Shown: positions 37,059 to 44,393 of the stretch, piece after piece
Layout of the letters: every line of letters begins with the position of its first letter
How positions within the stretch are numbered: the first letter of the stretch is position 1
Source: Flammeovirga sp. EKP202
GTDB lineage: Bacteria > Bacteroidota > Bacteroidia > Cytophagales > Flammeovirgaceae
Assembly (NCBI RefSeq): GCF_014534745.1
Contig: NZ_JACVVP010000009.1
Span: forward strand, 62,001 to 126,000
DNA length: 64,000 nt
Direction of reading: 5' to 3'
The notes under the pieces: model-generated
Seen by the model: only the letters and a program-made list of their open reading frames with translations
Databases searched by the model: none
What the model was told of the DNA's origin: nothing
Program-made: the position numbers and the translations under genes

Positions 37059-37568
37059 ATGTCGCTAACCAATTGGTCAATATTAATTGCCGTAATTATC
37101 ATTTTTATTTTCTTTCTGAGGTTAAAGAATAAGTCAAAAAAGCAAGCTCTTAAAAAACAAGAGGAAGAAGCAAAGAAGAAATACCAACTTTATCTTAAGC
37201 GATTCAATGATGTTTCTAATCTCAAAAAGTTAGAGCCTCAAATCACTAAAGTAGCAGGTACAAAATACGACAATGAAGACACGGGTGTTAACAGACAAGA
37301 AATAATCAAAAAAACCAAAGAGGGAGAATTATTGATGTTACTTCCAGATGAGTTGAACCGTTTTGATAGTTCTGCTATAAAAGTAGTAAGGTTGAATGAT
37401 GAACAAATCGGTTTTCTTGATATGGATATTTCAGTAGAAGTTAAATCAAGATTGAAAAGTCAATCATTAGTGGAGGCAAAAATCTTGAAAATATATAAAG
37501 AAAAAGACAACTTTGAAGTTGAAATAGCTTTACAACGCTATAGTCGCAAATTAAAACAACCACTTTAA
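37059..37568 (+). CDS. Membrane-anchored HIRAN-domain protein
   Basis: A 169-aa protein with an N-terminal transmembrane helix (about 5-23, SILIAVIIIFIFFLRL), a basic linker KNKSKKQALKKQEEEAKKK, and a C-terminal HIRAN-like domain (about 62-168). The domain shows VAGTKYDNEDTGVNRQEIIKK, a loop GELLMLLPDELNRFDSSAIKV with the usual N-x-F-D-x-x-A-I, then LNDEQIGFLDMDISVEVKS and AKILKIYKEKDNFEVEIAL. HIRAN modules bind DNA ends in HLTF/RAD5-like enzymes; in bacteria they occur alone or with nucleases. A membrane-tethered form is uncommon. The YceI-type lipoprotein gene follows after 36 bases and may share its transcript. The domain call is by pattern. Confidence 0.78.
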   Translation: MSLTNWSILIAVIIIFIFFLRLKNKSKKQALKKQEEEAKKKYQLYLKRFNDVSNLKKLEPQITKVAGTKYDNEDTGVNRQEIIKKTKEGELLMLLPDELNRFDSSAIKVVRLNDEQIGFLDMDISVEVKSRLKSQSLVEAKILKIYKEKDNFEVEIALQRYSRKLKQPL

Positions 37569-37604
37569 ACAGTTTGTAAAACAACTAAATAATCTATAAA
37601 ACAA

Positions 37605-38246
37605 ATGAGTAAGTTAGTTAATTATCTTATCGGAGCTTTATTAATTGCAGCAGTAAGTTGCTCAGCACCTAATCAATCAAGTGAGTCATCATCATCTTCA
37701 ACTTCAAATGAAGAGGTGAAGTCAGAAGCAAAATACTCTTATGACCCTAATGGAACTGTTGTTTCGTTTACTGCATTTAAAACTACTGATAAAGTAGGTG
37801 TTGGAGGAAAGTTCTTAGAGTTTGATGTAACGCCTAAAACAGCAGAAGTTAGTAATGCTATTGATATTTTACCAGGTTTAACTTTTTCAATTCCTGTAAG
37901 CTCTATTGAGACGAATGATAAAGGAAGAAACGGTAAAATCGTTCAATATTTCTTCGGTACTTTAGTAAATAATGAAACAATTAAAGGTGAAGTAAAGTCA
38001 GTGAGCAATGGTAAAGCAACCGTTAGCATCACAATGAACGACATGACGAAAGATGTTGAGCTTGTTGCGAAAGCGGATAAAAACGTTGTTGTGATGAAAG
38101 GTTCAATTGATGTTGCAACTTGGAATGGCCTAGATGCAATCAATGCGTTGAATAAAGTGTGTTATGACTTACACAAAGGAGCAGACGGACAATCAAAGTT
38201 ATGGTCTGATGTTGAGCTATTTGTGAAAGCAAAACTAGCACAATAG
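37605..38246 (+). CDS. YceI-like lipoprotein
   Basis: A 213-aa exported lipoprotein. The signal peptide ends with lipobox LIAAVSC (Cys 20 would be lipidated), followed by a Ser-rich linker (SSESSSSSTSNEE). The rest (about 45-213) has the shape of a YceI beta barrel: DPNGTVVSFTAFKTTDKVGVGG, ILPGLTFSIPVSSIETND, RNGKIVQYFFGTLVN, KATVSITMNDMTKDVELVAK and GSIDVATWNGLDAINALNK. YceI barrels bind isoprenoid-like lipids. It has the same gene order as the membrane HIRAN gene 36 bases upstream. Two terminator hairpins follow. The family call is good; the ligand is unknown. Confidence 0.88.
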   Translation: MSKLVNYLIGALLIAAVSCSAPNQSSESSSSSTSNEEVKSEAKYSYDPNGTVVSFTAFKTTDKVGVGGKFLEFDVTPKTAEVSNAIDILPGLTFSIPVSSIETNDKGRNGKIVQYFFGTLVNNETIKGEVKSVSNGKATVSITMNDMTKDVELVAKADKNVVVMKGSIDVATWNGLDAINALNKVCYDLHKGADGQSKLWSDVELFVKAKLAQ

Positions 38247-38288
38247 ATAAAACTATTCTTCTTGAATGAGAAGGTAGAAAAGAAGGAG

Positions 38289-38325
38289 AAAGAGTTGACT
38301 TTTTATTTGAAGTCAGCTCTTTTTT
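38289..38325 (+). terminator. Terminator after the YceI-like gene
   Basis: Stem AAAGAGTTGACTT / AAGTCAGCTCTTT (one G-T pair) followed by T-rich sequence, 42 bases after the stop. Confidence 0.75.
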
Positions 38326-38343
38326 ATGGTTAAGGCAAAAAAT

Positions 38344-38373
38344 AAAGGCCACTATTAAATTAGTGGCCTTTTG
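38344..38373 (+). terminator. Second hairpin terminator after the YceI-like gene
   Basis: A perfect 11-bp stem AAAGGCCACTA / TAGTGGCCTTT with a 6-base loop and flanking A and T runs, 19 bases beyond the first hairpin. It may be a backup terminator. Confidence 0.75.
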
Positions 38374-38729
38374 ATTAATTGAAAGTTTGTCTTTTTAAAT
38401 TAGATTATTAATCTTCAAAAAGTCTGATTAGTAAAGTTCTAATTTTATATCTTTATAATTAGTTGGAAATTTGTTACTAGTCGTTTATAAAAATTATATC
38501 TATTCGATATCAGATTCCATTTGTTGTAAAAAGTCTTAGTGAAAAGATCTTTTTGTTACAATACAAATTTAATAATTATTTTCCTTAAATAATATATCAT
38601 TATAAAATATATTTAAATAGTACAATGGAATTGGCAATACAAGTATTCTTCTATTAAATATTCATCAAATTGTTATACTTCGTTTGAAAAGAAAAAGGAG
38701 ATAAACATTTCAACTGACTCACTTTTTTT

Positions 38730-38766
38730 TAACTTTGTACTCAATATTTTTAGAAACTGAAAAGGA
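38730..38766 (+). promoter_or_regulatory. dnaX promoter -7 element and Shine-Dalgarno
   Basis: TAACTTTG at 38730-38737 is an exact TAnnTTTG match, with TTTC at 38708-38711 as a weak -33. AAAGGA at 38761-38766 is a Shine-Dalgarno-like site 4 bases before ATG 38771. Both favour 38771 over the upstream in-frame candidate at 38735, which overlaps the -7 element. Confidence 0.6.
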
Positions 38767-38770
38767 TTTT

Positions 38771-39907
38771 ATGGATAATTTCGTTGTTTCGGCTCGTAAG
38801 TACCGTCCCAATACATTCCAAACTGTTGTTGGTCAAGAACATATCACAAACACATTAAAGAATGCTGTATTAAGTAATCACTTAGCACAAGCGTTTTTAT
38901 TTTGTGGTCCAAGAGGTGTGGGTAAAACGACCAATGCCAGAATCCTTGCCAAAACAATCAATTGTGATAACCTCTCTAAAGAAGGAGATCCTTGTAATGA
39001 GTGTGCTTCATGTACAAGTTTTAATAATAATGCCTCATTAAATATTGTTGAACTTGATGCAGCTTCTAATAACTCTGTAGAAGATATTAGAAACTTAATT
39101 GAACAAGTAAGATATGCTCCTCAGCCAGGGAAGAAAAAAGTGTATATCATTGATGAGGTACATATGTTATCCACGGCAGCCTTTAATGCCTTCCTTAAAA
39201 CATTAGAAGAACCGCCTTCTTATGCTATTTTCATTTTAGCAACAACTGAGAAGCATAAGATTTTACCTACAATCTTATCACGTTGTCAAATTTTTGACTT
39301 CAATAGAATAACGGTGAAAGAAATTGTGGGGCAGCTTTCTAAAATTGCTAGTAATGAAGGTATAAAAGCAGACAATGATGCGCTACACCTTATCGCTCAA
39401 AAAGCGGATGGAGGTATGAGAGATGCATTATCAATGTTTGATATGATTGTTACTTTCTCCAATAATAATGTGATTGATTATCAAACTACAGTAGATAACC
39501 TTCATATACTGGATTATGATTATTACTTTAAATTAACTGATTTCTTAAATAGAGGAGATGCATCGCAAGCATTGATGATTTTTGATGAGATTTTAAGAAA
39601 AGGGTTTGATGGTCATAATTTTATTAATGGGTTGGCAGAGCACTTCAGAAATATTTTAGTGTGTAAAGATGCAGTGACACTAGAATTACTAGATGTTTCT
39701 GATTCTGTAAAGCAACGATACGATCAGCAAGCGAAAGAGGTTCCAATGTCATTCATTATGACAGCATTAAATATTGGAAGTGATTGTGATACTAAATACA
39801 AAGAAAGTAAAAACCAACGCTTGCATGTAGAATTGGCATTGATGAAAATGGCTCATGTAAATAAAGCCATTCGTTTAGCTCAGATTGAAATAAAAAAAAA
39901 AGACTAG
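38771..39907 (+). CDS. dnaX: DNA polymerase III gamma/tau subunit, 0-frame (gamma-like) product
   Basis: ATPase motor of the clamp loader that opens the beta clamp onto primed DNA. The 0-frame product has 378 aa and contains domains I-III: start SARKYRPNTFQTVVGQEHI, Walker A GPRGVGKTTNAR (about 46-57), a zinc module with four Cys (CDNLSKEGDPCNECASC region, about 66-84), Walker B VYIIDEVHML (~125), SRC motif ILSRCQIF (~165), and domain III to about 365. It stops at TAG 39905-39907 directly after an A10 run (39892-39901) with the end EIKKKD. The tau-only part continues in the -1 frame. The start at 38771 is backed by a Shine-Dalgarno site and promoter. Identity is certain. Confidence 0.95.
   Translation: MDNFVVSARKYRPNTFQTVVGQEHITNTLKNAVLSNHLAQAFLFCGPRGVGKTTNARILAKTINCDNLSKEGDPCNECASCTSFNNNASLNIVELDAASNNSVEDIRNLIEQVRYAPQPGKKKVYIIDEVHMLSTAAFNAFLKTLEEPPSYAIFILATTEKHKILPTILSRCQIFDFNRITVKEIVGQLSKIASNEGIKADNDALHLIAQKADGGMRDALSMFDMIVTFSNNNVIDYQTTVDNLHILDYDYYFKLTDFLNRGDASQALMIFDEILRKGFDGHNFINGLAEHFRNILVCKDAVTLELLDVSDSVKQRYDQQAKEVPMSFIMTALNIGSDCDTKYKESKNQRLHVELALMKMAHVNKAIRLAQIEIKKKD
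39889..39907 (+). promoter_or_regulatory. dnaX: Putative programmed -1 frameshift (or slippage) site in dnaX
   Basis: A run of 10 A (39892-39901) read as ATA AAA AAA AAA GAC TAG in frame 0. The -1 frame has a stop (TGA) at 39886-39888 and is then open to 40587, so any shift must occur within these 19 bases. E. coli dnaX slips at A AAA AAG and Thermus dnaX by polymerase slippage on an A-run. No strong downstream stem-loop is visible. Confidence 0.75.
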
Positions 39908-40587
39908 CTGAACTGAAAGCCAAACAAAACGCATTAAATAAAGAAAAAAAGACTATTGAGAAAAAATCTCTTGTGAGTGAATTAACAGAGCAAGAGAATA
40001 AAATACATATTCAAACGACCACAAAAGTATCTGGTAATTTAGAGCAATTAAAATCAGGTCTGTCTAATAAAGCAAAGAGTATTAAGGCTTCTGAGCAAAA
40101 GAAGACAGCTGCAAGTTCAATTCCAAATACACCTCAGCAACCGACACCTCCACCTGCACCTTCTCGTTTTGGGAATGCAAAGCCTAAAAAGGGTAAGGCT
40201 ATAATCGGACAATCTTTTACGTTAGAGCAGGCTAAAAAGGTTTGGACGTCTTTTGCTGATCAGTATAGAGAAAATGGTAAAAGTAAATTTGCCAGCATTC
40301 TTTTAGATGAGAATGAAATTACACTCGATAGTCAACTAAATATTATTGTTGAAATTACAAATACCATTCAAAGTGAACATTTGAATATCGTAAGGCCTGA
40401 GTTGTTAAGGCAGCTTAGAACTGAATTGAAGAATGAAACGATAGAAATTTCAACAAAATTGATTCAAATTGAGGAGAGTAAAGAACCAAAACGCTTATAT
40501 TCGCCTCAAGATAAATTACAATTCTTGCAAGATAAATACCCTGCTTTGAAAACATTACAGCAGAAATTAGGTCTTGACTTTGATTGA
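39889..40587 (+). CDS. dnaX: DnaX tau-specific C-terminal region (reached by -1 frameshift)
   Basis: The -1 frame after the A-run is open from 39889 to the stop at 40585-40587. A ribosome shifting on the A-run would make a tau-like protein of 605 aa. The joined sequence reads smoothly: a Lys/Glu helix (RLAELKAKQNALNKEKKT), a flexible Pro/Gln/Lys-rich linker (PNTPQQPTPPPAPSRF, about 55 residues in) and a C-terminal globular domain (SFTLEQAKKVWTSFADQYRE to KTLQQKLGLDFD) of the kind that contacts polymerase III alpha or DnaB. A GTG at 39973 could start a free 204-aa protein, but the frame before it is open and coding-like, so a separate gene is less likely. A real homopolymer length error would also produce this picture. 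Confidence 0.8.
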   Translation, partial: NKKKRLAELKAKQNALNKEKKTIEKKSLVSELTEQENKIHIQTTTKVSGNLEQLKSGLSNKAKSIKASEQKKTAASSIPNTPQQPTPPPAPSRFGNAKPKKGKAIIGQSFTLEQAKKVWTSFADQYRENGKSKFASILLDENEITLDSQLNIIVEITNTIQSEHLNIVRPELLRQLRTELKNETIEISTKLIQIEESKEPKRLYSPQDKLQFLQDKYPALKTLQQKLGLDFD

Positions 40588-40635
40588 TAACTAAATTCAT
40601 CCCCGTCATTTTCAGACTCACAGACGTACTATTTA

Positions 40636-41736
40636 TTGAAAACTTATGTACTCATATTAACTTTATCACTAGCAATTTGTAATAGTTATTATACTATTTA
40701 TGCACAAAGTGACTCTATCCAAACCGTTTTGGATCATGACACTACGTATTATAAATCTTACAATACTGATTTACACTTAAGGCTGTACTCAGTTTACAAG
40801 TTTAACAGTTTAGTAGTTACAGGTAATAACAATAATTCTCAAAGGATAGTGTATTCCCCTAATGGTAACTTAAACCTTGGTTTTGGCTTTACCTATAGAG
40901 GGTTAGGAGTCAATATTGGTCTAAACTTCCCTTTTATCAATGACGACAATGATAAATATGGAGAGACCAATAAACTAGATATGAGAACTTATGTTTATGG
41001 TAGAAAGGTGGCTATAGATGTCGGAGTACAATTTTACAATGGTTTTTATGTTACTGACTCTCAGAATTTAGGTACTCCTAACAGTAAAGAACCGACCGAG
41101 TTAAGAGGGGATATGACTGTTAATACGTATGGGATGTCGACTCTTTTTGTACAAAATTATGAGAAATTCTCATTCCGAGCAGCCTTTGCTCAAACAGAAG
41201 TGCAAAAGAAAACAGCGGGTTCTCTTTTGTATGGTCCTTATCTTAATTTCGTTCAAATTAAAGCAGATTCTTCTTTGATTCCTTATGATATAAGAGATAA
41301 GTATCAATTGAAAAATAATATTGTAAAAGGTCTTTATGGAAGTGGAGGTGTTATGGGCGGTTATGCTTTTTCACTGATCATGAATAAACGATTCTTTTTT
41401 ACAGGTGCTTTGGCGGTAGGGTATGGTTTGAACTATGGGAATACCACATATGAAACACCTAATGAAAGAATAAATGAAGATGTTTGGAATACTGGTTTCA
41501 AATTAAATTCCAGAGCAGCATTGGGGTATAATAATAGGAGATATTTTATAGGAGTTTCTGCCGTAATTGAATCTTATAATATCGCAATCGAGGATGATTC
41601 ATCGGAGCTCTACTGGATGGGGCAATTTCGGGTAAATATTGTGAAAAGGTTTGATTGGGGTGTACCTCCTTTAGATTGGATTATGGATAGATTACCTATC
41701 TTGAAAAATTCAGCTAATAAAACTTCTGATAGATAA
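40636..41736 (+). CDS. DUF4421 outer-membrane protein
   Basis: A predicted exported beta-barrel protein of 366 aa in the DUF4421 family of Bacteroidota; function unknown. The signal peptide (LILTLSLAICNSYYTIYAQ, residues 6-24) is followed by the family blocks THYYKSY-like DTTYYKSYNTDLHLRLYSVY, YSPNGNLNLGFGFTYRGLGVNIG and LDMRTYVYGRKVAIDVGVQFYNGF, then alternating strands to an aromatic-rich end. The start must be TTG 40636: the frame meets a stop at 40588-40590 and there is no ATG or GTG before the signal peptide. TTG starts are rare here. It begins 48 bases after the dnaX tau stop and ends at a terminator shared with the convergent LEA14-like gene. Confidence 0.87.
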   Translation: MKTYVLILTLSLAICNSYYTIYAQSDSIQTVLDHDTTYYKSYNTDLHLRLYSVYKFNSLVVTGNNNNSQRIVYSPNGNLNLGFGFTYRGLGVNIGLNFPFINDDNDKYGETNKLDMRTYVYGRKVAIDVGVQFYNGFYVTDSQNLGTPNSKEPTELRGDMTVNTYGMSTLFVQNYEKFSFRAAFAQTEVQKKTAGSLLYGPYLNFVQIKADSSLIPYDIRDKYQLKNNIVKGLYGSGGVMGGYAFSLIMNKRFFFTGALAVGYGLNYGNTTYETPNERINEDVWNTGFKLNSRAALGYNNRRYFIGVSAVIESYNIAIEDDSSELYWMGQFRVNIVKRFDWGVPPLDWIMDRLPILKNSANKTSDR

Positions 41737-41776
41737 TTAATGCTTTTGATTTGTGAAAATCTAAAACTTCAAAAAT

Positions 41777-41818
41777 AGAAAAGGTTGGTTCATATTTTAA
41801 ATTGAACCAACCTTTTCT
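41777..41818. terminator. Bidirectional terminator between the DUF4421 and LEA14-like genes
   Basis: A 16-bp perfect stem AGAAAAGGTTGGTTCA / TGAACCAACCTTTTCT with a 10-base loop between convergent stops. Confidence 0.9.
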
Positions 41819-41830
41819 ATATGATATTAT

Positions 41831-42304
41831 CTAGTCAAGAATATTCAATCCTAGTGTTTCTTTTTGGTCAAAAGGAACTTTAAATGATACACCAAGAGCC
41901 TTTGTTTTAACATAGCCAGTATACCTTACCTCAAAGTCTTCACCTGTTGCCATATTCAGAATGCCGCCTAATAAGTTTGAAAATAAAGCTTTCGGAGGAA
42001 ACTGAACTTCGAGTGGTAAAGAGAACTCAGATTGTTTTTTTGCCTCTGAAGTAAGGTTTTGGTTCACTGAACCTATATTATTGCCATTCACTAACACGTC
42101 TACATGTATTTCATCTATAGTGATAGAAACACTGTTAGGATTATAAAGAACTGCTTCAGCTTTAACAACAAAATTCCCATCTTCAAGAGAGAACATCTCC
42201 ATATTTTTTAATGTGACAAATTCTGGAGCTTCTGGCCCGCATGAAGTAAGAGATAATAATAATAAGCTTGTTATAAAGTATTGAAATAGACTTTTAAAGT
42301 TCAT
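41831..42304 (-). CDS. LEA14-like (WHy domain) lipoprotein
   Basis: A 157-aa exported lipoprotein: signal peptide with lipobox LTSC (Cys 22). The mature part is a single LEA type 2/WHy beta sandwich: FVTLKNMEMFSLEDGNFVVKAEAVLYNPNSVSITID has the family N-P-N followed by alternating strands, then VLVNGNNIGSVNQNL and FSLPLEVQFPPKALFS. Such domains are linked to desiccation and envelope stress in several organisms, and in Bacteroidota are common as small lipoproteins of unknown role. It is transcribed alone, divergent from the coiled-coil gene across 422 bases, and ends at a strong terminator. Confidence 0.88.
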   Translation of the reverse strand: MNFKSLFQYFITSLLLLSLTSCGPEAPEFVTLKNMEMFSLEDGNFVVKAEAVLYNPNSVSITIDEIHVDVLVNGNNIGSVNQNLTSEAKKQSEFSLPLEVQFPPKALFSNLLGGILNMATGEDFEVRYTGYVKTKALGVSFKVPFDQKETLGLNILD

Positions 42305-42726
42305 TTTTTTAGAGTTTAAAAAAGTTCAATTAATTAAGAGTTGACATGTATGATATTGTAACATGCCCTTTTGTCAAAAATAAGGTATAATTCATAAAGC
42401 ACCTAATGTGACGAAAAGTTACATTTTCCGAATGAAAACAAATGTAAGTTGTTCTTTCTTTTAAATCAAAAACCTATCCTACATTATAATCTATCCAAGA
42501 AATACTATAAATTAAATGCTTTAAAACAGGAATATAAACTAGTCTTTTTCTTATAAAGTAAAGTAAGAGCTAAATTGACACAAAATAATCAGATCGTTTA
42601 TAACTGCTTCAATTTAGATAGTAAGTCTCATGTGAATACATGTTAACGATTTATTAATCTATTCTTTATTAAATGAATTACATTAAATTTGCAGCCAATA
42701 ATAATCCAAGGTTTGCTAAAAAAAAT
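42305..42726. other. Divergent intergenic region before the coiled-coil gene
   Basis: 422 bases. An in-frame ATG at 42673 would shorten the region, but it lies upstream of a good -7 element (42684-42691). Otherwise AT-rich with no ORF, hairpin or RNA that I can support. Confidence 0.5.
42684..42691 (+). promoter_or_regulatory. Putative -7 promoter element of the coiled-coil gene
   Basis: TAAATTTG, followed by CA, fits the Bacteroidota -7 consensus exactly and would start transcription about 30 bases before ATG 42727. It lies downstream of the alternative ATG at 42673 and so argues for the later start. Confidence 0.5.
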
Positions 42727-44388
42727 ATGACTATATCATCGATGATTCAACCTGATAAAAGAAACATTTTTTTCCAAATTATTGAGTTTTCAGTTTATCG
42801 TTTTTATTCTTTATTAAAAGAAGGAAAAGGTGATATTGGAGATGGCAAACAATGTTTTAAACTTAAAGGGAGAGGGGTAAACTTGTATTCAAAGAAGGAT
42901 TTTATTGAATATAATGACCTTGATGAAATAATTTTTGATGATATTTGCCTTGAGTTGTATTCTTTGTCGAATAGAACTCCAAAATGGGACATGGATAGAT
43001 TATTTGCTTACAAAAGTGAAATTGTAGATAATTATTCTAATATTTTGGAAGCAAAATCCGTTAATGATGTTACATTATTTGTCTCGGATACTAAAACAGC
43101 AAACTTTATTTTTGCTTTGATGATGAATTTACAAGAGTCTGATCATGAAGATCAGAAGGATGAAAATAGTGAGATAGTGGATGTAAAGCAGGAGTCTAAG
43201 ACTTCTATGGATGAACCTATCAAATTATTACAAGTTGAGTTTTTACAGAGATTTCAAATTCTTGAGCAAAGAATTAATGATCTTGAAACTGAAAATAAAA
43301 GATTGGATTCTAAAGAGAAAGAAGATCAAGAGAAAATCATGATCTTAGAATCAAGTCTGAAAAAAATAGAAAAACTAGAGGAACAAATTGAGATTTTACA
43401 GAAGTCAAGAAAGAAAGAACTAACAGAAGTTTTGGATGCTCTTGAAGAAAAATTAAAAGCTGTTTCTGATCAAATCTCTGAGGTCAATGAATCTTCTTTT
43501 AATAAGGAGTCCGTTCGTGAGTTTTTCTCTCGTCTGGATCAAGTTGAAAGAAATATCATTGATATCAAGGATGAATATGTTAAAGACGATGCCCTTCAAT
43601 CATTTTCAAAACAACTTGAGAAGTTAAATAAAGAAATTAGCTTCCTGACTGATGATCATGGGAATGAATTGAAGAAAATTGATCTTAGATTTACAAAAAT
43701 CAAAGGTGAACGTCTGGAATTAAGAGATAAGATGAATCTAATTGAAGAAAATATTTCAGAAAAGATTGATCAACTTAATTCTAAATTCGATAATGAGGTA
43801 GTGCAAGTTAACACTGTGTCTGATGAAATGACTAGAAGGCAGCAGGAGTTGCAAACTATGTTGAGAGATGAGATTTCGACCAACAAATCATATATTGATA
43901 AACTTACTGATAAAATTAATAATTCGTTTTCAGAGGTAAAAGAGAAACAACATGAATTGTTTATTACAGTAAACGAAATCAAAGGTAAGAAAGGGGAGTC
44001 TTCATCGGTAACTAGTAGTGTTTCAAAACAACCAGTAATCACTACATCAGAGGAAGATGAAATCACCAATAGCAATTACATAGAAATATGTTACGCAGAG
44101 CCAGACGGTAATGGTTTCTTGACGAATCTATCTTCGAAGAAACTAACCTACAAGCATGTTTATAAAGTAAAAGTGATCGATGAAACATCTGCAGATTTTG
44201 AGTTTGTTGATGAAGAAGACGCAAAGAAAACACTAAACATGAACCTTGCAATGATGTTTGACGAATACATGTCTGATAACGGTACAAGTGGCCCTAAAAT
44301 ATCATTATCAAGTTATGGTGAAGCTAAAAAGGTGAGAGGTTTAAATGCTTGGAGAGTACACAGAAAAGCGATTGTAAACCGTTCTTAG
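42727..44388 (+). CDS. Coiled-coil protein of unknown function
   Basis: A cytoplasmic protein of 553 aa. I do not recognise it. The N-terminal 140 residues look globular (NIFFQIIEFSVYRFYSLLKEG, CFKLKGRGVNLYSKKDFIEY, DIICLELYSLSNRTPKWD-like). Residues about 170-440 are a long heptad-rich coiled coil with many E, K, L, I and few breaks. A C-terminal domain (about 460-553) begins NYIEICYAEPDGNGFLTNLSS and ends AKKVRGLNAWRVHRKAIV, with strands and aromatic residues that suggest a separate fold. The layout (head, rod, tail) suits a scaffold or tether. The start is set by the promoter at 42684-42691; a longer frame from 42673 adds 18 residues. It converges on the PspC gene, 5 bases away, with no terminator between. 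Confidence 0.8.
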   Translation: MTISSMIQPDKRNIFFQIIEFSVYRFYSLLKEGKGDIGDGKQCFKLKGRGVNLYSKKDFIEYNDLDEIIFDDICLELYSLSNRTPKWDMDRLFAYKSEIVDNYSNILEAKSVNDVTLFVSDTKTANFIFALMMNLQESDHEDQKDENSEIVDVKQESKTSMDEPIKLLQVEFLQRFQILEQRINDLETENKRLDSKEKEDQEKIMILESSLKKIEKLEEQIEILQKSRKKELTEVLDALEEKLKAVSDQISEVNESSFNKESVREFFSRLDQVERNIIDIKDEYVKDDALQSFSKQLEKLNKEISFLTDDHGNELKKIDLRFTKIKGERLELRDKMNLIEENISEKIDQLNSKFDNEVVQVNTVSDEMTRRQQELQTMLRDEISTNKSYIDKLTDKINNSFSEVKEKQHELFITVNEIKGKKGESSSVTSSVSKQPVITTSEEDEITNSNYIEICYAEPDGNGFLTNLSSKKLTYKHVYKVKVIDETSADFEFVDEEDAKKTLNMNLAMMFDEYMSDNGTSGPKISLSSYGEAKKVRGLNAWRVHRKAIVNRS

Positions 44389-44393
44389 CAATA

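Larger units (their letters stand above)
38247..38770. other. Intergenic region between the YceI gene and dnaX
   Basis: 524 bases without a gene. The first 130 bases hold two hairpin terminators; the last 45 hold the dnaX promoter and ribosome-binding site. The ~350 bases between them are very AT-rich, and I see no RNA gene or ORF there. Confidence 0.6.

Noticed and set aside
39973-40587. Separate 204-aa gene starting at GTG 39973
   Set aside because: The same frame is open and coding-like for 84 bases upstream back to the dnaX A-run, so it is better read as the tau tail.
40415-40621. Antisense frame over the dnaX tau tail and the following gap
   Set aside because: It overlaps the well-supported -1-frame tau tail, has no start context and encodes no recognisable domain.
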